A stretch of DNA of 64,000 nucleotides, from positions 430,662-494,661 of the forward strand of contig QAOA01002012.1 of assembly GCA_003255065.1 (NCBI GenBank), in the 5' to 3' direction. The stretch comes from Cercis canadensis. Taxonomy: Eukaryota > Streptophyta > Magnoliopsida > Fabales > Fabaceae. Positions 1-11,169 of this stretch are shown in pieces (positions within the stretch are counted from its first letter, which is position 1; each line of letters starts with the position of its first letter). The translations under genes were made by a program, and so were the position numbers. The notes under the pieces are model-generated. The model had not been told where the DNA came from and did not search any database. It saw only the letters and a list, made by a program, of their open reading frames with translations.

Positions 1-2100
1 TTGCATAGGTGTATAGAGACTAATCTCGTTCTGAATTTTGAAAAGTGTCATTTTATGGTAGAACAAGGTATAGTCCCAGGACATGTAGTCTCTAGCAAAG
101 GCTTAGAGGTAGATCCTGCTAAGATTGATGTTATTTCTTCTTTGCCTTACCCCGTATGCGTGCGGGAAGTTCATTCATTTCTTGGTCATGCAGGATTCTA
201 CCGGCGCTTCATTCGTGATTTCAGCAAGATTGCCGTCTCGATGTCCAACTTGCTGCAAAAGGATGTGAATTTCATTTTCAGCCAACCTTGCAAAGATGCA
301 TTTGATCACCTCAAGAAGGCTCTCACTTCTACTCCCATCATCCGACCTCCCGACTGGACGCTACCATTTGAGTTGATGTGTGATGCATCTAACTACGCAG
401 TGGGAACAGTCCTTGCCCAGAGGGTTTGTAAGGCCCATCATGTGATTTACTATGCCTCGAGGACACTTGATTCTGCCCAAGCGAACTACACCATAATGGA
501 GAAAGAGCTTTTAGCAATTGTCTTTGCTTTAGATAAATTTAGATCTTACTTGCTTTGTTCTCATGTGATAATTTTTTCTGACCATGCAGCACTCAAGTTC
601 CTCCTGAAGAAACCAGATGCCAAACCCAGATTGATCAGATGGATGCTCTTTTTCTAAGAGTTCAACCTTGAGATTAAAGATAGGAGTGGAGCAGAGAATG
701 TAGTTGCTGACCACCTGAGCCGGATCGAGAGAGATTCTAATGAGCAGTTTCCCATTCAGGATTCATTCCCTGACGAGCAGCTTTTAGGGCTGCATGGTGA
801 GTTTCCCTGGTTTGCTGATATTGTTAATTATTTAGTTGCTCATGTTTTGCCTGCACACCTCACACGTGCACAGATTGATAAATTTAAGAGTGAGGCTAAA
901 TATTATGTGTGAGATGATCCTTATTTGTGGAGATTCTGTAGTGATCAGATAATTAGGAGATGTGTGCCTAACCATGAGTTCCATTCTGTGCTTACTTTCT
1001 GTCATTCCTATGCCTGTGGAAGCCATTTTGGTCCTCAGAAAATAGCTAGAAAAGTATTAGATTCTAGTCTATATTAGTCCACTTTGTTTCATGATGCATA
1101 TGCCTTTTGTAAATCTTGTGAGCAATGCCAAAAATTAGGGAATATAACTCGTAGGAATGAGATGCCCCAACAACCTTTGTTGTTCTGTGAGCTTTTTGAT
1201 GTTTGGGGTATTGATTTTATGGGTCCATTTCCTGTTTCCTTTGGTTTTGTTTATATTCTGTTGGCTGTGGATTATGTTTCCAAGTGGGTGGAGGCTATTC
1301 CCACCAGGACTGATGATTCTCATGTGGTTGTCGAGTTTGTTAGATCACATATCTTTTGCAGGTTTGGCATACCCAGAGCGATCATCAGTGATCAAGGATC
1401 ACACTTCTGCAACCGGCACATGAAGACCTTGCTGAGCAAGTATGGAGTTTTTCACAAGACTTCCACCCTTTACCATCCTCAGACGAATGGCCAAGCCGAA
1501 GTCTCTAATCGAGAGGTTAAGAGAATTTTGGAGAAAACTATGAGGCCGGATAGAAAGGATTGGAGTAAGATGTTGGATGATGTTTTATGGGCATATCGGA
1601 CCACTTACAAGACACCTATAGGCATGACGCCTTATAGGTTTGTCTTTGGGAAGGCATGTCACTTACTAGTGGAGTTAGAACATCGGGCGTATTGGGCAGT
1701 TAGGGCTTGCAACATGGAGATAGGACTAGCAGGAGTCGAGAGGAAGTTACAACTTCAAGAGTTAGAAGAACTCCGATTAGAGGCCTATGAGAACTCTCGG
1801 CTGTACAAAGAGAAGACTAAGGTCTTTCATGATAAGCTGATCCTTCGGAATGAATTCTAAGTGAGGGAGAAAGTGCTTCTATACAACTCTCGCCTTAAGT
1901 TGTGGCCAGGTAAATTGAGATCCCGATGGGAGGGACCCTTTGTTGTCACTAATATTTTTGCTTATAGTGCAGTTGAAATCCAAGATGTGACTACGGGGAG
2001 GACCTTTAAGGTCAATGGACATCGACTTAAAAAGTTCCATGGTGGAGATGAGAGTTTGGTTGAGGAAGTGGCTTTGAGTGATGCCATCTACCCGACTTGA
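1..2100 (+). pseudogene. Athila-1 pol: RT end, RNase H, integrase
   Basis: One reading frame spans the whole stretch. Order: RT connection (SFLGHAGFYRRFI near nt 178-216), RNase H (CDASNYAVG near nt 379; late DH pair near nt 580), spacer, integrase zinc region (CKSCEQC near nt 1108), integrase core with first Asp in [10 protein letters not shown] (near nt 1204), second Asp in ISDQGSHF (near nt 1384) and Glu in [11 protein letters not shown], then the C-terminal tail FKVNGHRLK near nt 2008. The frame is broken only by in-frame stops at 655, 910, 1075 and 1858. The integrase acidic triad is retained. It is a non-functional copy, truncated at the left by the window edge. Confidence 0.92.
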
Positions 2101-3691
2101 TTGAGCTTCAGGGGAGTTCTTTCGGATTATGTTCCTGTTTTTGTTGTTCTTTCGGATTATGTTGTGGATTATGTTAATTTTCTGTTCTTGTTGTTTAGTT
2201 TTGTTCTGTTGATGTTTTTAATTCTGTTTGTTGGTTCTGTTTTACGTTTCTGTTTTGTGTTTTCTGTTATTCTTCCCTTTTCTATTTGCTGTTTTGGTGT
2301 GGTTCAACATGTTCTAGATTCTGTTCACGCTTCTTCTTGAGCTTATGTGCAGAATTCTGGTTCGATATCCTTTCTTGATTCGCTATCCTACCTTTTTCCT
2401 AGTTGTTTTCCATTCTGTTTTGCTGTTTTGCTTTACTTTCATTCTACTCATATTTCCACATTTCCTTTTTGCATTTTCCATAGCACTTTGAGAATTGTAG
2501 AATTTGTGAGCTTGAAGCAATTGTCATTTTAAAGTTTCTAGCATGGTTGAATAGATTCTTACATCTTTTAGTTGGCTAATTTGGTGATGGAATTTGATGG
2601 AGCATACCTAGTGAGTTTTTTAACCTATTGTCATTCTATATTCATTTCTTGTATGCATTGTGCTCATGATGTTTGTTGCTCTAGAACTTACTTTGCTTCT
2701 TTTTGAGACTACATTGTCATTTGCATGCATGAATGTGATGAAAGCCATCTTTTCTTCTTTCTAGCTAGATAGCCAAATAGCCTTCCTAACATCATTTCCC
2801 TTGATTTCCCCCTTGAGCCTATTTTTTTTTTCATTCTTTCATTTAACTCATTGCAAGTTTTGTAAAACTATATTTCTATCTACCTTAGGGAGTATGAAAG
2901 CATTGGTTGATCAATTGATGAGTTCTATTTATCCGGGATGGACAAAGTTCTAAGTGTGGGGGGGAGGATTTGTGAAATTTGAAGGAAAGTGGCTATATGA
3001 AATGTAAAGACAAAGAAATGTTAGCCAAAAGAAAAAGAAAAGAAAATTCTGTTTAAAAAAAAATTAGAAAAAGAAAATGCAAAGAAAAAGAGAATAAAAG
3101 TAGTGGTTTGCCTTCCAAAGAGGAAGAAGTCTGTGAAGAAAATTGCATAGAGCTTTTGAGTGTATTTTTGTGCTTAGTGTTGGTTTTGACTCATCATTTC
3201 CAATGTTCTCATGCTCTCTTTGGTTTTAATTTTCCATATCCATATTTCATTCTTTCTTTTCCCTTGGTCCTTGGCCCCATTACATCCTTAAATAAAGTCC
3301 TTCTAATTTGTGCATGCATGTGTTTAAAGTAGTGGAGATTAGAAAATAAGCAAGCTTATGGTAGTGCAAATTGTCATGATGTGATTTGAGTGAAACAATA
3401 ACCCCCTTAAACACTTGAGGGATTGAGAATATATCTTGTGTGAGGTTCTATCTTTCTTAGTTCTTCACTTCATTTGAATTCACCATGCTTGTTGATTGAA
3501 AGTGCAAGAAATAGATTCATGATTATTTTGATTCTTTTAAATCATTGATTGTTCTTCTTGCTCACTTAACTTTTGCATTCTTGGAAGTTGTTGTTGAGAA
3601 ATGATCTCTTAGTTGTCTTAGTTGTTTTCCTTTTTTCCTAGTTTTAACTCTAGTTTGCCCGGGACGTGCAAAGGATAAGTGTGGGGGAATT
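2101..3691 (+). other. Athila-1 3' internal region, no supported gene
   Basis: About 1.6 kb between pol and the LTR. It is T-rich with short hydrophobic ORFs (2101-2340, 2347-2532, 3108-3332) that show no recognisable env domain, so I do not call them genes. It contains a polypurine-like tract at 2952-2970 and an A-rich block at about 3000-3100. It is homologous to 10020-11169 of the nested element, which shows it is part of the family rather than an insertion. Confidence 0.7.
3677..3691 (+). promoter_or_regulatory. Polypurine tract of Athila-1
   Basis: AAGTGTGGGGGAATT directly abuts the LTR start TGATGAA, the position expected of the plus-strand DNA primer. The same tract in diverged form precedes the LTRs at 11170 and 30086, and in reverse at 58923-58939. 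Confidence 0.85.
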
Positions 3692-5135
3692 TGATGAATA
3701 TTATTTTTATATATTAATTAATCCCTATTTTTAACCTACTAATCCTATTTTGGGCTTATTTGATTAAGCTTGGGTCATATTTCATTAATTAGGTTCAAAT
3801 TGGGCTTAAGTGTGTTTTTCAACATTATTAGGATTTTGACACTATTCTGTATTTCGGGTATATATTTAGTTCTGGATGTCTAAAAATTGTGATTCTTACC
3901 TTGTAGGAAAGCTAAGAGGATTATCTACAACTTTCATTCAGACCTCTAAGAACAATTTAGACGTTCAGTAGATCAAATTTAACCCGGAAGTTAGAGTAGA
4001 GTTGCTGCCGCTGGATCCTGACCCGCATGCAGTGTTTGGACTATAACTTGTGTTGTACATGTTGTATGGACTTAAAACTGGTCCCATCGGAAAGCTAAGA
4101 CATAGGGCTTCAATTGTTATGAAGGCCAGTTCAACAAATTATGAAGTTAAGAGGATATTATTTCCTATAGAAAATGGCTGATTAGTCCAGAGACCTATAT
4201 GGACTTAAATGGGCTTAACTTCCTCAATTCAGGCCCAATTAGGCCCAAACCGGAGCCCATTTGAAGTTGAGATCCAGAGGTTTAAACTAGGTTAGGGGTA
4301 AATTAGGTGTGCATGAAAGTTAGGAAGTTATAAGTAGAGAAAGGAGACAGACGAGTTATCATTGCTAGACTAGGCAGCTTTTGTTTTCTCTCTTAATAAT
4401 TCTGGAGCTCTTTGATTTATGACTGCTCTTCTCCATTGGAGCTTGGATTTCATAACCATGGAGGAGTAGAATCCTTGTAATCAAGTTAGACTCCTGATTA
4501 AATTCGGTTTTGATTTTGAGATTATGTTCTTAATTGGATTAAACTTAATGCAATTTCTTCTTCTTTGAATTTCTACCTTGCTTTAATCTTTGTATGAATT
4601 CATGGAGATCTTTGTGATTTATATGGATATTGAAGTAAGAAATAGAATTTAGATTGATCAATCTTTAATCTGTGGTTAGAATTCAAAGAAGCTATGCTAT
4701 GTTAATTGATGTTCGGTTTTTAGATTAATCACTAATTGCTTAGTCTTTGTGATTACAAGATTAGTGATTGTATATGGTTAATCGAATTCTAAGTGATAAC
4801 TTAGTAGGAATAATTAGTCACAATTAGAGATTTCGGTTGTGACTAAACTCAATTAGCATTGCTACATTAAGACTTAATCACTCATGTTAATCTAGGATGA
4901 ATCAAACCGGTTTTTGATGGATGTCTAGCTAGGTTACGCCTTTAATCAACTACATTAATCTTTGTTTAATTCTGCAATTTACTATTATAATCTTGTTTCA
5001 AAAATCCTATGTTTTTAACTTGAAATTATTGATTACACATTGCATTCCTTTGAGACAAACCTGGATTGTGCCCTCTATTGCATTCTAATTAAGGGATTCG
5101 GTTTAATTTAATTAGTTAAGCGACAACACCAATCA
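3692..5135 (+). repeat. 3' LTR of Athila-1 (1444 bp)
   Basis: Starts TGATGAATATT and ends ACAACACCAATCA (TG...CA). It aligns along its length to the LTR at 11170-12841. A conserved internal block around 4010-4150 (GGATCCTGACC, CATGCAGTGTTTGG) is shared with the solo LTRs at 18223 and 46150 in reverse orientation, so all belong to one Athila LTR superfamily. A weak TATA-like TTATAAGTAGAGAAAGG lies near 4327. Confidence 0.9.
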
Positions 5136-5199
5136 GGGGTCAAGCTTCTTTTACTATGTATGGTTACATTTTTAAGCACGCATATGTTCGTTTGCCCTT

Positions 5200-6844
5200 T
5201 ACTTTTTTTCAAGTGTTTGTACTTCATTTTTTTTAGAGTTGCTCCTTCTCAACTTCATCCCAACTCTTAGGGGCATATCCAAACCTACAAAATGTTGTGT
5301 GATCATATGGGGGTGGTTGGGTATCCTTAGGGGCCATTTGGGATAGGAAATTTATGCATATGTTGGCCTCTTTTGCCAAGAGATGGAAGAATTTTTTTTT
5401 TTGAATTTGTGTTAAAAGTAAGGACGGTTCTACTCTCTTCTATGTTGATGACAATGGTAAACTATTGTTTCCCTTTAAATGGTATAGGGAGGTTTGAACT
5501 CTTTCACCTCCACAGCTTTCAATTTGTAGTGTAGAAGTACAATGTGCCATTCATGTCTTCTCTAGCTTCATCTTTTTTCCACTAAAACTATCAAATATTT
5601 TAGGTAGAGCATACATGGTTTTTTTTTTTTTTTTAATTTTCCTTGCACAGTGCTACTACGCCCATCGATGCGCTAGCCAATGGGCGTGCTAGTCATGTGG
5701 CATGGTACCCCATATGAATTATTATCATGTGTTGTGTTTTGTTGATTCATTTGTTTATTGTTATCCTTTCAGGTAGAGAGATGCCTTCTCGGTTTAACAT
5801 GCAGAAAATACTTTAGAAAAAGAGCAAGAGAGGAGAAGATTCGAATGAGAAGGGGAAGGCAGTGGCTCAAGCTCTTCCTTCGGGGAAGGGTAGTCCAATG
5901 TGTTATGGTGGCGGTGTTCCATCACGTATGACTCATGGATTTCCTTTTCTTCATCTAAGGGCAAAGAAGTAGCTTCTTCCTTTCCAGAGCCTCCTATTTG
6001 GCCAGTGGTGGGTTCTCTACCCGCTCCTATTCTTGAGCGTAATTCTACTATTGGGGACAAACGTCACCGAGTTTTTGATCATTCTCTTTCTCCAAATGTG
6101 CCTTTCCAAGGATATGGTGAAGATGGGAGGCTTATTTAGAACTTCCTTTTTGGTGATTTTCATGATTCTGCTATAAGGACTAATGACCTAATGTTCAGTA
6201 TGTGGAACCGAGCTTTCAATATTCCTTTAACCATAGGTAGTTACTTGGGTATTGACATGGGTAGGAAGAATCTCAAGAAAGTGTCACCATCAACTTTAAT
6301 CAAGTTTTGCTAGAGACACAAGCTACGTGTAGCCTCGGTCATGCAACATCTTTATGGAGAGTCTGACGGCTACACAGAGAGTGTTGAAAGAATGGTTTCT
6401 GAGCTTGACTCTGTTAAGCAGCAGTTGGTAGAAGCGGAAAGCAATTGTAAGGAGTTGCAAATTGCCGTTGACTAGGCCATTGCTGATAAGATGATGTTTG
6501 GTGCAGAAAACTTGAATTGGGAGGCGGCAAGGATAGCTTGGGAGGGTGAGAAGAAAATGTTGGAGCAATTGTTAGTAGACAAGGAGGTTGCCCTAGCTGA
6601 AGCCCTTAGGAAGCTAAACAAATTTCAGGTGCTTCTCTACCAAAAGGAGAAAGAAATAGAGGAGGTGAAAGCGACTATAGAGAAAAAGATAGGGGAGATG
6701 AGAGTGGTCATGGACAATGCCCTGGACACTTATACTAATGACATGTTGTTCGGCTTCAACAACTGCATTGAACATGTTCAACTACAGTTTGGGGATTTAA
6801 TACTGACGATGATAGGTTGTGAGAAGTGGGGCACTTTGCGATGA
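5200..6844 (+). pseudogene. Antisense ORF of Tat1 (plant transposon-protein type, coiled coil)
   Basis: Coding-like plus-strand sequence downstream of, and convergent with, Tat1 pol. 5340-5640 reads as one long frame with few breaks, 5779-6139 continues in shifted frames, and 6320-6844 encodes a charged coiled-coil segment rich in Glu and Lys, ending with an ORF at 6491-6844. A TTTCAG splice-acceptor-like site at about 5767-5772 precedes the ATG at 5780. The arrangement matches the antisense extra ORFs known in Tat elements, whose products resemble plant mobile domain or putative plant transposon proteins. Several stops make it a pseudogene; the domain match is from memory. Confidence 0.55.
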
Positions 6845-7339
6845 CACTGAAAAGGAAGAAACATATGCTGCTATTGGGTGAGACGATGTCCCTTAGAAAT
6901 TCTTTGTTGTGCTTTGGTTATTTTTCTTTTTCTCTTTTTTTATTTTATTTTAATGTATCTCCTAACTTTTAATGAATGTTCTTACTTGTCTTTAACATTT
7001 TATCTAGCTTGCTTGTTTTATGCTTATCTTTGTCTTGGGCGAGCTTTGCAATGATGATATTAATTTACTTGTTTGGAGGTTTGGGGGCATTTAGCTTAGC
7101 CACACTCCTATTTATTGTCCTAGACATTATTATATTCGGTTTTACGGGGGCTTAAAACTCTGTCATACATCGATTTTATGTCCTTTAGATGGTTTTGGCA
7201 TGGTTTCTCAATCTCACTAATTCTTAACAAGAGGATATTTCATAAATTCTTAAACAACATTATTCATAAAAACTTCATAATCGAAGTGTTAAAAGTCACA
7301 ATTAAATCAAAACTTTTCACAATTAAAGAACATGCATAC
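6845..7339. other. Tat1 intergenic spacer, nothing supported
   Basis: AT-rich non-coding sequence between the converging ends of the antisense ORF and the integrase. No ORF, repeat or clear regulatory site seen. Confidence 0.5.
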
Positions 7340-9734
7340 TTTAGTTGAAATACTTTTGTAGATTCACCATGTTCCACGCCTTTGGGACTTCTTTCTCATC
7401 TAGGGTCTCTAGCTTGTACGCCTATTTTCCTAACACCTTTGTCACTCGGTAGGGTCCTTCCCATGTTGTTGCAAGCTTTCATTTAGAAGCTATTTTGTGG
7501 CCTACCACTTCTCGTCTGAGTGCAAGACCACATTCTTTAAATTTTATTGTTCTTACTCGAGAGTTGTAGTATCTAGCCATTCATTGTTTTTGTGCAACCA
7601 TTTGGATTGAAGCTATCTCTTATTCTTCTTCCAGTAAGTCTAATTTTACCAACATGTTCAAGTCATTGTTGTCAACTTCAAAATGTTTCCTTCTCCAACT
7701 TGGCTCGCCGACCTCTACTGAGATCATTGCTTCTTCTCCATATGTGAGATTGTACGGGGATTCCCTTGTGGCAAACTAAGGGGTGGTCCAATAAGCCCAA
7801 AGGACATAACTGAGTTTTTCGGCCCAGTATTTATTTGCCTTGTCCAACCAGTTTTTCAGTCCCTAGAGTAATACTTGGTTTGCTGCTTCTACCTAGCCGT
7901 TGGCCTGCGAGTGTTTTACTGAAGTATAATGAACTTGAATGTGTGGATTATCACATAGAGCTATGAAGTTCTTGTCTGTAAATTGGGTTCTATTATCAAC
8001 TGTTATTGAAAATGGTATTTCGAGCCTGAAATGATACATGTTAAAATTTAAGGAATTCAAATGAAAAAGCAAGATTTTAAACTCCAGTTTTAAACTTGCA
8101 AACAATCGCATGCCATAGAAAATTTTCAGCTTGTTTAGTAGTAGTGGTTGCCAATGGCTCTACTTCAACCCACTTAGTAAAATAGTCTATCACCACTATT
8201 GGATATTTCTTTTGGCCGGTCACTATTGGAAATGGTCCAAGCAAGTCTAACCCCATCTAGTGAATGGTCATGCATCTTCTGAAGGGTATAATTTTGTTAG
8301 GAAGCTATGTGCTCAAGTGAGTATCGTTGGCACTTGTCACACCTTTGCACAAAATTACTTAAATCGGTATGTATGGTCAGCCAATATTATCCCACCTACG
8401 GAACTTTTTTAGCAAGTGACCTTGCCCCTTTGTGACTCTCACATATTCCTTTGTTCAGTTCTCACAACACATACTCCACTTCTTCCTTATCTAAGCACTT
8501 CAGCATGGGCATAGAGAATCCTTTTTTGTACAATTGCCTGGCCTCTAAGTAGTACTTGTTTGTCATTCTTGTTAGTTTCCTTGCCTTATTTTTACTTTCA
8601 GGAAACTCTCCGGAATCAAGGTATTTGAGTATGGGTATCATCCATGATCTTTTGGTCTTATCAATTACCATTATTTATGCCTCTATGCTGGGTTTTGTCT
8701 TCATTTCTTGGATTACTGCCTTATTGTTTCCTATTTTTCCTAAATTGGCTAGCTTAGAAAGTAGGTATGCTCTTTTGTTATTTTCACTTGGAGTGTGTTC
8801 CATTTGAGTAGCTAAACTGCACAATTAAACCCTTGACTATATTTAGGTATCTCATCAACATCTCATCTTTAGCACTATATTCTCCTTTATTGGTGATTAA
8901 TTGTGAGTCACTCATAACTTTTATCCTGTATGCCCCTATTTCCTTCGCCAATTGTAGCCTTGCCATCAGTGCTTCATACTCAACTTGATTATTTGAGGCT
9001 TTGAAGTCAAACTTTAATGCTTGTTCTACTTGAAGGCTATGAGGCCCTTCTAATATGATTTCTACTTCGCTCCCTTTAACATTGGATGATCCGTCAACAT
9101 GAGCAACCCAATTTGCATGTGCCTTTATTATATCTTCTTCCGGTGATCAAGTTATTTCCGCTACAAAATCTGCCAAGGACTTAGCTTTCATTGCCCCTCT
9201 AGGTTCAAACTATAATGTATATTTTGATAATTCTATCAACCATGCTACCATTCAGCCAGCCAAATCCAGCTTTTGGAATACTTGTCTAAGTGGGGAATCT
9301 ATTTGTACAATAACTTGATGATTTTGAAAGTATGGTCTCAGTCATTTTGAGGCGGTTAGGAGTGTGATAGCTAACCTTTTAATTTTCTGATACTTGATTT
9401 TTGCCCATTGTAAGGTTATGCTTGTGTAATATACTGATCTTTGGATCCATTTTTCCTCACTAAAATTAAGCTTGTTGCTTTGTCTGTTACCGAAAGGTAA
9501 ATGTATAGGAGTTCTCTTGTAACAAGTTTAGACAACAATGAAGGTGTGGAGAGGTACTGCTTTAATTGGTTAAAGACATTTTGACATTCATCGTCCCAAG
9601 TAAAATCTTTAATTTGCTTGAAGCGATAAAAATAAAGGTAAAGATTTATTTGCTGACTTGCTCATGAAATGGGTGAGGGCCGTAATCCTTCTTGTGAGTC
9701 TCTGAATATCTATGACAGATTTAGGCTGGGGCAT
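7340..9734 (-). pseudogene. Tat1 pol 3' part: RT end, two RNase H domains, integrase
   Basis: Read from 9734 downwards: RT thumb (RLTRRITALTHFMSKSANK, a Tat signature), RNase H remnants (9.7-9.2 kb), archaeal-type RNase H (SDSQLITNKGEYSAKDEML, 8784-8966), pre-integrase spacer (8462-8671), zinc region, integrase core with first Asp in VIDYFTKW near 8190 and second Asp in ITVDNRTQF near 7990, and the C-terminal WEGPYRV and AWNMVNLQKYF near 7340-7480. Multiple stops and frameshifts. A 70-nt intron-like insertion sits in the integrase core (8026-8095). The RT is joined to the part at 12842 once the nested element is removed. Confidence 0.85.
8026..8095 (-). other. 70-nt intron-like insertion in Tat1 integrase
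   Basis: On the minus strand this stretch begins GTTTAA and ends ATTTCAG. It is about 24% G+C and lies between the codons for IVCK and LEIPFSI of the integrase core. Removing it joins the two parts in frame. Plant retrotransposon integrases normally have no break here. Confidence 0.5.
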
Positions 9735-9817
9735 TGATGAACAATATTTTTATATATTAATTAATCCCCATTTTTAACCTCCTAATCATATTTTGGGCCT
9801 ATTTGATTGGGCTTGAG
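9735..9817 (+). repeat. 5' LTR stub of the Athila derivative
   Basis: First 83 bp of the LTR (TGATGAACAATATTTTTA onward, matching 11170-11252), then an abrupt switch to internal sequence at a shared TTGAG (9813-9817). Confidence 0.88.
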
Positions 9818-11169
9818 GACAATGTAAAATTTAAGTGTGGGGGAGGAATTTTTTGTGTAGTTTAGTTGTTTTATTGTTTTGCTCTTTAGTTGATTAATTT
9901 TCTGTTTACTTTACTATTGCTGTTATAATTTTTTGTTTTGTGTCACTTTGCTATTTTCTGTTTCTTCTTGCTGTTTTTTTTTTTTCCTGCTTTTGTTGTC
10001 ATTTTTCTGTTTTAATTACCTTCCAATGATGTTTTAGGATGTGAATTTTATGAAGTTGTAAGTTGAAGCAATTACATTCAAGGTTCATAGCATGATTAAA
10101 TATTTTGTTTTCATTCCTTAATTTTATATGCTTGGTTTTGAATGTTGGATTAGTGATTAAAGTTTGATAGATGCATGCCTTGTGAGATTTTGAGCTTTTT
10201 AATAGATGAATTTAGCAAATGTGTCATTCTTTTTCTTTCTAGTGTGATTTTCACTCATGAATTTTAATCACTCTAGAACTTGCTTTGATTCTTTTTAAAG
10301 CTGCGTTTTCACTTGCATACATGAACATGATTGAGGCATTCTTTCTTGATTTAGCTACTTTGCCAAATAGCCAACCTTGTATTAATTTTCTTTGATTACC
10401 CCTTTGAGCCTATTTGCCTATCTTTGGTCTTAGCTCATTATGTGTCTATGTGAAAAACCATGTTGTTACTTTACCTTAGGGAATGGGAGAGCATTTGTTC
10501 ATTATCTTGGAGGAGCTCTTATGCTTGTAGGTAATTAATAATGTAAGTGTGAAGGTTGTGAAATTTATAGTGCAATGTGCAAAGTGAGATGTGAATGAAA
10601 GAAAGAAAGAAAAAGAGTCAATTGGTTCAATAAAAAAAAAAATCAGAATTGTGAAAAAAAAGGAAAAGAAAGGAATATGTGAAAAGAAAAGAGAGTATGC
10701 TTTACATGTTTGGAAATTGGGAAAAGTTACATGCTTGTTAATTGAATTGCTCTTTTATTCTCTTAGGGTACTTAGCTTGTCATATCCATATTATTCCTAC
10801 CCTTTACTTTGGCCCTATTACAACCTTGAATAAAGTCTTCTTGATTTGTGTATGCATTTGTTTGAGTAGTGAAAAAGTTGAAGATAAGCAAACCTACGGT
10901 AGTGTATTTCTTTATGAGTTTCATTGAGTGAAATACTTACTTTCTAAATACTTGAGAGATTAAAAGTATATCTTGTGAGAATCTATCATTCTTGACTCAT
11001 GTTTTTCAATTGAAGTTACCTTAATTGTTGATTTTGGATGTGAAGAATTTTATTTCATGAATGTTGTGACTTCCTTGAATTTTTGAGTTTGTTTGTTTGT
11101 TTTTCCTCGTTTCTGAGTTTTGGAATTCTAGTTTGCCCGAGACGTGCAAAAGCTAAGTGTGGGTGGATT
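9818..11169 (+). other. Internal region of the Athila derivative, non-coding
   Basis: Contains polypurine-like tracts at 9832-9848 (AAGTGTGGGGGAGGAATT type), a weaker one near 10545, and the terminal one at 11155-11169 (AAGTGTGGGTGGATT). The ORFs here (10591-10833, 10742-10927) are in low-complexity A-rich sequence and have no counterpart domain. No gene supported. Confidence 0.75.

Larger units (their letters stand above)
1..5135 (+). mobile_element. Athila-type Ty3 retrotransposon, 3' half (Athila-1)
   Basis: Enters the window inside pol and runs through the end of reverse transcriptase, RNase H, integrase, a long 3' region and a 3' LTR. The 5' LTR, gag and protease lie outside the window. 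The integrase tail and the LTR start TGATGAA fit the Athila lineage. The LTR ends inside the antisense ORF region of Tat1, so this element inserted into Tat1. The target duplication cannot be checked because the left end is missing. Confidence 0.88.

Noticed and set aside
2101..2532. Hydrophobic ORFs after Athila-1 pol, possible env
   Set aside because: Composition simply follows T-rich DNA; no signal peptide plus ectodomain layout, and the homologous region at 9.8-11.2 kb does not keep these frames.
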